Source: Pseudomonas fluorescens
GTDB lineage: Bacteria; Pseudomonadota; Gammaproteobacteria; Pseudomonadales; Pseudomonadaceae
Length of the DNA: 64,000 nucleotides
Assembly (NCBI RefSeq): GCF_018614655.1
Contig: NZ_JAGGOG010000036.1
Span: forward strand, 62,001 to 126,000
Reading direction: 5' to 3'
Shown piece after piece: positions 58,611-64,000 of this stretch. The notes under the pieces are model-generated. The model worked only from the letters and a program-made list of their open reading frames with translations. It did no database searches and was not told the origin of the DNA. How positions within the stretch are numbered: position 1 is the stretch's first letter; every line of letters begins with the position of its first letter. The position numbers were made by a program, and so were the translations under genes.

Positions 58611-59468
58611 TCAGAGCACCACAGTGCGATTGGCGTTCAAAAACACCCGCCGCTCAATGTGATACCCAACCGCCCGGGCCAACGTCAGCCCTTCGATATC
58701 CCGCCCCTTGGCGATCAAATCTTCCGGGTAGTGACTGTGGTCCACCACCTCCACGCCCTGGGCGATGATCGGGCCTTCGTCCAGGTCGTTATTGATGTAA
58801 TGCGCGGTAGCGCCTACCAGTTTCACGCCCTTGTTATAGGCCTGGTGATAAGGCTTGGCGCCCTTGAAACCCGGCAGCAAGGAGTGATGGATATTAATGG
58901 CCTTACCGTCGAGCTTGCGGCACAGCTCCGGCGAGAGTACTTGCATGTAGCGCGCAAGGATCACCAGTTCGGCGCCGGATTCTTCGATCACCTGCCACAC
59001 CTGGCGCTCCTGGGACGGTTTGTCATTGGGGTCCAGGGGGAAGTGGTAGTAGGGAATCTGGTGCCAGTCGGCCAGTGACTTGAGGTCGGGGTGATTGGAG
59101 ACCACGGCGACCACATCCATCGACAGTTGGCCGATGCGTTGGCGGTAGAGCAAATCGTTGAGGCAGTGATCGGCCTTGGAGACCATGATCACTACTTTTG
59201 GCCGGTAATTCGGCGCGGTCAGCTCGAAGATCATGCCGAAGGCTTCACCACGAGTGGCCAGGCCATCGCGGAAGGCTTGTTCGTCGAAACCGTCGGGCTG
59301 GCGAAACTCCACACGAATGAAGAAGCGGCCCGAGAGCCGGTCATCAAATGAGTGGTGTTCGGTGACGTAGCAGCCCTGCTCGAACAGATAGCGGGTCACC
59401 GCGTCCACCGTGCCGAGCACGCTGGGGCAGTCGGCGGTCAAAATCCATGTATCGGGTGCGCGGCTCAT
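58611..59468 (-). CDS. purU: Formyltetrahydrofolate deformylase
   Basis: 285 aa from ATG 59468 (AGGAG upstream). N-terminal ACT domain (DTWILTADCPSVLGTVDAVT) then a formyltransferase-fold domain with NIHHSLLPGFKGAKPYHQAY (catalytic His) and HYINNDLDEGPIIAQGVEVV (catalytic Asp). It hydrolyses 10-formyl-THF to formate and THF. In the sox region it returns THF from methylene-THF formed by sarcosine oxidase. It is followed by fdhA after 110 bases. Confidence 0.96.
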   Translation of the reverse strand: MSRAPDTWILTADCPSVLGTVDAVTRYLFEQGCYVTEHHSFDDRLSGRFFIRVEFRQPDGFDEQAFRDGLATRGEAFGMIFELTAPNYRPKVVIMVSKADHCLNDLLYRQRIGQLSMDVVAVVSNHPDLKSLADWHQIPYYHFPLDPNDKPSQERQVWQVIEESGAELVILARYMQVLSPELCRKLDGKAINIHHSLLPGFKGAKPYHQAYNKGVKLVGATAHYINNDLDEGPIIAQGVEVVDHSHYPEDLIAKGRDIEGLTLARAVGYHIERRVFLNANRTVVL

Positions 59469-59497
59469 ACTCGAATCACTCCTGTCATAGGTAACAT

Positions 59498-59603
59498 CTG
59501 TAGCCGCTGGCGAAGCCTGCGATAAGGTCCGAAGGACCTTCAGAGAATTCAAGATCCTGACGGCCCCTTCGGGACCGATCGCAGGCTGCGCCAGCGGCTA
59601 CAG
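59498..59603. repeat. Interspersed repeat, family 2, full copy between soxG and purU
   Basis: Ends CTGTAGCCGCTGGCG and CGCCAGCGGCTACAG, inside TGCGATAAGGTCCGAAGGAC and GATCGCAGGCTG. Occupies nearly all of the gap between the soxG stop and the purU start. Same family as 35551-35663. Confidence 0.88.
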
Positions 59604-59607
59604 GGTG

Positions 59608-60240
59608 TTATGCCTGAACGCTCAAGCCATATTCCGCCGCCGCATCCTGCAACCACAGCCACCAGTAATCCGAGAAGCTGCGACGAATCACCAGCTCCCA
59701 CGTGTCTTCAGCGGTATGGCGAATCACCAACTGCGATTTGGCGAACACCGTGCCAATCGCCTTGCCCACCGGAAAGTTGTCCGGGTGCACGTCGTAGCTG
59801 GTGGACTTCATCAGTACATCCCGTACATTCGGGCCGCTGAGTTCGAGAATCTGCTGGCCGCCGCTGACGTTGACGATCTGGATATGCAGATCACCCAAGG
59901 CGTCGCGCAGGTTCTTCTCGGCAGCGAACTCCTCACCGCTCGGCACCACCAGCAGCCATTCATCCGGGCCAAGCCATTGCAGGCTGGTTTCACCCTTGAC
60001 GATCACCGCAAGGGCGCCAGGCAATTCGATACCCAGGGCCTTGTGTACACCTGCGGCGAAGGCCGCGTCATGGCCATCGCCACGAATGGTCAGGTGGCCG
60101 AGGAGTTTCTTTTCACGCACGGTCACGCCGGCATTTTTACGACCCTTGCCCACAAGGCTGGCGAGGTCGGCATGGTGCAGCGACGACTCGGCCTTGGCCC
60201 CGGTGGTCGGGCGTTGTTGGTAAACATTGGCTGCTGTCAT
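59608..60240 (-). CDS. soxG: Sarcosine oxidase gamma subunit
   Basis: 210 aa from ATG 60240. GcvT-like C-terminal part: NVYQQRPTTGAKAESSLHHA at the start, LQWLGPDEWLLVVPSGEE in the middle and LVIRRSFSDYWWLWLQDAAA at the end. It belongs to the heterotetrameric enzyme with soxBDA, where the gamma subunit packs against alpha. It follows soxA after 131 bases holding a REPIN, an uncommonly large gap for this operon. Confidence 0.94.
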   Translation of the reverse strand: MTAANVYQQRPTTGAKAESSLHHADLASLVGKGRKNAGVTVREKKLLGHLTIRGDGHDAAFAAGVHKALGIELPGALAVIVKGETSLQWLGPDEWLLVVPSGEEFAAEKNLRDALGDLHIQIVNVSGGQQILELSGPNVRDVLMKSTSYDVHPDNFPVGKAIGTVFAKSQLVIRHTAEDTWELVIRRSFSDYWWLWLQDAAAEYGLSVQA

Positions 60241-60286
60241 AAAGCACCTGTGTTGAATTCTGTTAGCTCGCGGTGACTGTTCTGGC

Positions 60287-60357
60287 GCCTTCGCGAGCAA
60301 GCCCGCTCCCACATTTGGAATGCATTCCCCTGTGGGAGCGGGCTTGCTCGCGAAGGC
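60287..60357. repeat. REPIN with 27-bp perfect arms between soxA and soxG
   Basis: Arms 60287-60313 and 60331-60357 with core TGTGGGAGCGGGCTTGCTCG, the same class as 29657-29747. It lies inside the operon, 14 bases after the soxA stop. Confidence 0.92.
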
Positions 60358-60371
60358 CACGACTCGGTCTG

Positions 60372-63300
60372 TCAGATATTTTGACGATCGCCTTTAGGAT
60401 CAAAGAACACCGAAGAAACAATCTCCGCCTCGATCACGCTGCCATCCGCCAATGGCGCAAACACCCGTTCGCCGATGCGCTTCAAGCCGCCCTTGACCAC
60501 GCCCATGGCAAACGAATAGCCGAGGGAGTTGTGGGCATAACTTGAAGTGACGTGACCGACCATCTTCATCGGGATCGTCTGCTTCGGATCGAACACCAGT
60601 TGCGCGCCTTCCGGCAGCCATACGTTCGGGTCGATCGGCTTCAAGCCCACCAGTTGCTTGCGGTCTTCACGCACGCAATCTTCGCGATTCATCCCGCGCC
60701 AGCCGATCCACGAGAATGGTTTGGTACGGCCTACGCACCAGCCCATGTTCAGGTCGTCCGGGGTCATTGAACCGTCGGTATCTTGCCCAACGATGATGAA
60801 GCCCTTCTCTGCCCGCAGTACGTGCATGGTCTCGGTGCCGTACGGGGTCAGGTTGTATTGCTTGCCGGCCTCGGCGATCTGTTCCAGCACGCCCATGGCG
60901 TAGTCGGCCTGCACGTTGACTTCGTACGACAGCTCACCGGTAAACGAGATCCGGAACACTCGCGCCGGCACACCGCCAACCAAACCTTCTTTCCAGGTCA
61001 TGAACGGGAAGCCGTCCTTGTCCAGGTCGATGTCGGTGACCTCACTCAGCAGCTTGCGACTATTGGGGCCAGACAACGTCATGGTCGCCCAGTGGTCGGT
61101 GACCGAGGTGAAGTACACCTTGAGGTCCGGCCATTCGGTCTGCTGGTAGATTTCCAGCCACTGCAACACACGCGCTGCGCCGCCGGTGGTAGTGGTCATC
61201 AGGAAGTGGTTATCAGCGAGGCAGGCGGTGACGCCGTCGTCGAAGACCATCCCGTCTTCCTTACACATCAGGCCGTAGCGGGCCTTGCCCACGTCGAGCT
61301 TGGTCCAGGCGTTGCTGTAGATGCGGTTGAGGAACTCGCGTGCATCCGGGCCTTGAATGTCGATCTTGCCCAGGGTCGACGCATCCAGCAGGCCGACGCT
61401 GTCGCGCACGGCCAGGCATTCGCGTTTCACCGCAGCGTGCAGGTCTTCACCATTACGTGGGAAGTACCACGGGCGTTTCCACTGACCGACGTCTTCAAAC
61501 TCGGCGCCGTTTTTCACGTGCCAGGCGTGCAGTGCGGTGTAGCGCACCGGTTCAAAAATGTGCCCACAGTGCCGACCCGCAACTGCACCGAACGTCACCG
61601 GCGTGTAGTTGGGACGGAACATGGTGGTGCCCATTTGCGGGATGGTCACGTTCAGCGAACGGGCGGCAATGGCCAGGCCGTTGACGTTGCCGAGCTTGCC
61701 CTGGTCAGTGCCGAAGCCCAGTGCGGTGTAGCGTTTGACGTGCTCTACCGACTCGAAACCTTCGCGAGTAGCCAGTTCAATGGCGGCGGCGGTGACGTCG
61801 TTTTGCAGGTCGACAAATTGCTTCGGCGCCCGCGCAGTGGCTTTTTCATGCGGCACCTGGAACAGCGCCAGGGTCGGTTCTTCCAGACGGCTCAGGGCTT
61901 TAGGCAACACGCCTTCTACCGGGGCAAAACCGGCTTCGCTGGCCGCACGTACGCCGCCTTCAAAACCATCCGCCAGGGAATCACCGAGGCCATAGACGCC
62001 ATTGATACCGCCGACACACACGCGCTTCTGCGGTGCTTCGCCCGGCACAAAACCGAGGATATCTTCACGCCAGGTCGGCTTGCCACCCAAGTGCGAGGCC
62101 AGGTGAACCACCGGGCTGTAGCCGCCGGAGCTGGCCACCAGGTCGCAGTCCAGCCATTCGCCGGGGCTGGTGACTTTGTGAGCCTTGACGTCAATCGCCG
62201 CCACACGGGCGCCGGTCACGTGCTTGCTGCCACGGGCTTCGATCACGGCGCTGCCGGTGAGGATGCGAATACCTTTGGCACGCGCTTCTTCAACCAATGC
62301 GCCGCGTGGGTTGTGGCGAGCATCAGCCACAGCCACTACTTGCAGGCCCGCGTCGTACCAGTCCAGCGCCACACGGTAAGCGTGATCGTTGTTGGTCGAC
62401 AGCACCAGTTTCTTGCCAGGCGCTACGCCGTAACGGCGCACGTAAGTCGAGACTGCACCCGCAAGCATGTTGCCCGGTACATCGTTGTTGCCGTAGACCA
62501 GCGGGCGCTCGCAAGCACCGGTCGCCAGTACCACACGTTTGGCGCGGACACGATGGATGCGCTGGCGCACCTGGCCAATCGGCGCACGGTCACCGAGGTG
62601 ATCGGTGAGGCGCTCGTGAATGGTCAGGAAGTTATGGTCGTGGTAGCCGTTGACCGTGGCGCGGGGCAGCAGCAGCACGTCCGGCAGGGATTTCAGTTCG
62701 GAAATCACACTGGCGACCCACTCGGATGCCGGCTTGCCGTCGAGGCTTTCGCGCGAATCGAGCAGTGTGCCGCCGAATTCTTCCTGCTCATCGGCGAGGA
62801 TCACGCGGGCACCGCTGCGAGCAGCAGCCAAGGCAGCGGACAGACCGGCAGGGCCAGCACCGACAATGAGCACGTCGCAGTGACGGTTCATGTAGTCGTA
62901 GGTGTCCGGATCGTTCTCGGTCGGTGAGCGACCCAGGCCTGCGGCCTTGCGGATGTACTTCTCGTAGGTCATCCAGAACGATTGCGGGTACATGAAGGTT
63001 TTGTAGTAGAAACCCGGTGGCATCAGCTTGCCGCCGACCTTACCGAGAATGCCCATCATGTCGTTGTTCACGCTCGGCCAACCGTTGGTGCTGGTGGCGA
63101 CCAAACCCTGGTACAGCGCCTGTTGCGTGGCGCGCACGTTGGGGATTTGCGTGGCTTCGGTGGCGCCGATCTGCAGCACCGCGTTGGGCTCTTCAGCGCC
63201 GGCAGCAAAGATGCCGCGTGGACGCGAGTACTTGAAGCTTCGACCGATGACGTCGACGCCGTTGGCCAGCAGGGCTGCGGCCAATGTGTCGCCTTCAAAG

Positions 63301-63389
63301 CCTTTGTAGCTCTGGCCGTTGAAGGTGAAGCTCAAGACTTTGTTGCGGTCGATCCGGCCACCGTTGGACAGGCGATTGATCTGGCTCAT
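60372..63389 (-). CDS. soxA: Sarcosine oxidase alpha subunit
   Basis: 1005 aa, standard length. Domains: N-terminal 2Fe-2S-like fold without cluster (VLSFTFNGQSYKGFEGDTLA), FAD/NAD-binding Rossmann DVLIVGAGPAGLSAALAAAR near residue 172 and a second NAD site, then a C-terminal aminomethyltransferase-like THF domain from about 615 (GLMCKEDGMVFDDGVTACLA). The enzyme converts sarcosine, THF and O2 to glycine, 5,10-methylene-THF and H2O2. The alpha subunit binds NAD and THF. It overlaps soxD by four bases. Confidence 0.97.
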   Translation of the reverse strand: MSQINRLSNGGRIDRNKVLSFTFNGQSYKGFEGDTLAAALLANGVDVIGRSFKYSRPRGIFAAGAEEPNAVLQIGATEATQIPNVRATQQALYQGLVATSTNGWPSVNNDMMGILGKVGGKLMPPGFYYKTFMYPQSFWMTYEKYIRKAAGLGRSPTENDPDTYDYMNRHCDVLIVGAGPAGLSAALAAARSGARVILADEQEEFGGTLLDSRESLDGKPASEWVASVISELKSLPDVLLLPRATVNGYHDHNFLTIHERLTDHLGDRAPIGQVRQRIHRVRAKRVVLATGACERPLVYGNNDVPGNMLAGAVSTYVRRYGVAPGKKLVLSTNNDHAYRVALDWYDAGLQVVAVADARHNPRGALVEEARAKGIRILTGSAVIEARGSKHVTGARVAAIDVKAHKVTSPGEWLDCDLVASSGGYSPVVHLASHLGGKPTWREDILGFVPGEAPQKRVCVGGINGVYGLGDSLADGFEGGVRAASEAGFAPVEGVLPKALSRLEEPTLALFQVPHEKATARAPKQFVDLQNDVTAAAIELATREGFESVEHVKRYTALGFGTDQGKLGNVNGLAIAARSLNVTIPQMGTTMFRPNYTPVTFGAVAGRHCGHIFEPVRYTALHAWHVKNGAEFEDVGQWKRPWYFPRNGEDLHAAVKRECLAVRDSVGLLDASTLGKIDIQGPDAREFLNRIYSNAWTKLDVGKARYGLMCKEDGMVFDDGVTACLADNHFLMTTTTGGAARVLQWLEIYQQTEWPDLKVYFTSVTDHWATMTLSGPNSRKLLSEVTDIDLDKDGFPFMTWKEGLVGGVPARVFRISFTGELSYEVNVQADYAMGVLEQIAEAGKQYNLTPYGTETMHVLRAEKGFIIVGQDTDGSMTPDDLNMGWCVGRTKPFSWIGWRGMNREDCVREDRKQLVGLKPIDPNVWLPEGAQLVFDPKQTIPMKMVGHVTSSYAHNSLGYSFAMGVVKGGLKRIGERVFAPLADGSVIEAEIVSSVFFDPKGDRQNI

Positions 63390-63688
63390 ACCTTCTCTCC
63401 AGAAGCCTTGGCGGTGAATTGCGGCTTGCTGCCAATCTTGTAGGTTTCAAGAATTTCGTAGGTGACGGTGTCGCGGGTCGCGTTGAAATACTGGCGGCAA
63501 CCGGCGGCGTGAATCCACAGTTCGTGGTGCAGGCCGCGGGGGTTATCGCGGAAGAACATGTAGTCGCCCCACTGCTCGTCGGTGCAGGTATTCGGGTCCA
63601 GCGGGCGCGGAATATGCGCTTGGCCGGACGCGTGAAATTCCTCTTCGGAGCGCAGTTCGCCACAGTGAGGACAGAAGATATGCAGCAT
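63386..63688 (-). CDS. soxD: Sarcosine oxidase delta subunit
   Basis: 100 aa. Zinc-binding cysteine motif FCPHCGELRSEEEFHASG at the N-terminus and a C-terminal Cys/His (AAGCRQYFNATRDTVTYEIL). The delta subunit is a small structural zinc protein of the complex. It overlaps soxA by four bases and follows soxB by 15 bases. Confidence 0.96.
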   Translation of the reverse strand: MLHIFCPHCGELRSEEEFHASGQAHIPRPLDPNTCTDEQWGDYMFFRDNPRGLHHELWIHAAGCRQYFNATRDTVTYEILETYKIGSKPQFTAKASGEKV

Positions 63689-63703
63689 AGGGAATTTCTC
63701 CTG

Positions 63704-64000
63704 TTAGTGGGCGACGGCCGCAGCGCCGTGTTCGTCGATCAGCGCACCGTTGTGGAAACGGTCGATGGAGAAAGGTGCTGCCAACGGGTGCATTTCACCC
63801 TTGGCGAGGCTAGCGGCAAACACGTTGCCTGAGCCTGGAGTAGCCTTGAAACCACCGGTGCCCCAACCGCAGTTGAAGAACATGTTCGGTACCGGCGTCT
63901 TGGAGATGATCGGGCAAGCGTCCGGCGTGGTGTCGACGATGCCGCCCCACTGACGGTTCATGCGCACGCGGGACAACACCGGGAACATCTCGACGATGGC
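63704..64000 (-). CDS. soxB: Sarcosine oxidase beta subunit, C-terminal part (5' end outside window)
   Basis: 98 C-terminal residues are visible, ending DEHGAAAVAH. The segment MNRQWGGIVDTTPDACPIIS and FNCGWGTGGFKATPGSGNVF is the FAD/FMN-domain end of SoxB, the flavoprotein that carries covalent FMN and oxidises sarcosine. The flavin attachment His and dinucleotide motif are off the right edge. glyA or another C1 gene may precede it outside the window. Confidence 0.93.
   Translation of the reverse strand, partial: AIVEMFPVLSRVRMNRQWGGIVDTTPDACPIISKTPVPNMFFNCGWGTGGFKATPGSGNVFAASLAKGEMHPLAAPFSIDRFHNGALIDEHGAAAVAH

Noticed and set aside
1..64000. rRNA, tRNA, insertion sequences, prophage or integrative element
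   Set aside because: None recognised on either strand. Gene order is that of a conserved Pseudomonas core with repeats, and the only TA locus is hicAB.

Overview
This 64-kb window is chromosomal DNA of a fluorescent-type Pseudomonas (P. fluorescens group; species not determined). The evidence is the gene content and order: pqqF-pqqABCDE, davBA, bioBFHCD with comF divergent, creBCD, a foxIRA/fecIRA-type siderophore unit, soxBDAG-purU-fdhA, malate synthase G, and abundant Pseudomonas REP/REPIN repeats with high-GC coding. I saw no rRNA, tRNA, insertion sequence, prophage or CRISPR array.

Layout. 1-2.5 kb: 5' end of an amidase gene and a VOC protein, divergent from a LysR regulator, then a small hicAB toxin-antitoxin locus whose hicA frame carries an early TAG, bracketed by two near-identical terminator hairpins. 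2.5-6 kb: membrane PQQ glucose dehydrogenase (gcd) divergent from an orphan sugar-binding protein. 6-9.2 kb: Lrp-type regulator and lysine catabolism genes davB and davA. 9.2-15.2 kb: pqqF, pqqA (24 aa), an attenuator, pqqBCDE, then a 52-aa Pmp3-type membrane protein. 15.3-18.2 kb: HTH regulator with a perfect operator palindrome, class-III aminotransferase, LysR. 18.4-25.7 kb: three paralogous acyl-CoA dehydrogenases with a diguanylate cyclase between the second and third. 25.8-32.5 kb: small flagellar-rod-like protein, biotin operon, comF, ModE-like regulator. 32.5-37.4 kb: Tat-exported PhoX phosphatase, srkA, rarD, gcvR. 37.8-44 kb: glcB, an unknown protein, a response regulator, a cNMP/CBS/DUF294 protein and a DnaQ-like exonuclease. 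44.3-50.5 kb: sigma/anti-sigma/TonB receptor/PepSY iron-uptake unit, then a GST. 50.7-57.2 kb: creBCD, retropepsin-like protein, acyltransferase, DUF2780 protein, orphan RskA-like protein. 57.3-64 kb: fdhA, purU and soxG-soxA-soxD-soxB (soxB runs off the right edge).

How the genes fit together. The pqq cluster makes the cofactor of the gcd product, so periplasmic glucose oxidation is largely encoded here. DavB and DavA take lysine to 5-aminovalerate. Sarcosine oxidase releases formaldehyde and 5,10-methylene-THF, and FdhA and PurU plausibly handle the C1 products. The acyl-CoA dehydrogenases and malate synthase serve fatty-acid and C2 use.

Most of what is new lies between the genes: an apparent BirA operator on the bioB -35 box that also lies in the comF 5' end; two overlapping PsrA-type boxes before the third acyl-CoA dehydrogenase; a perfect CRP/Vfr-type site before the diguanylate cyclase; an inverted repeat before davB; a three-codon ORF with three stop codons and a sequesterable ribosome site before pqqA; two DnaA boxes between convergent genes; and REPINs, one followed by a tandem amplification of its outer end. 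All were found by reading. None has been tested by search or experiment.
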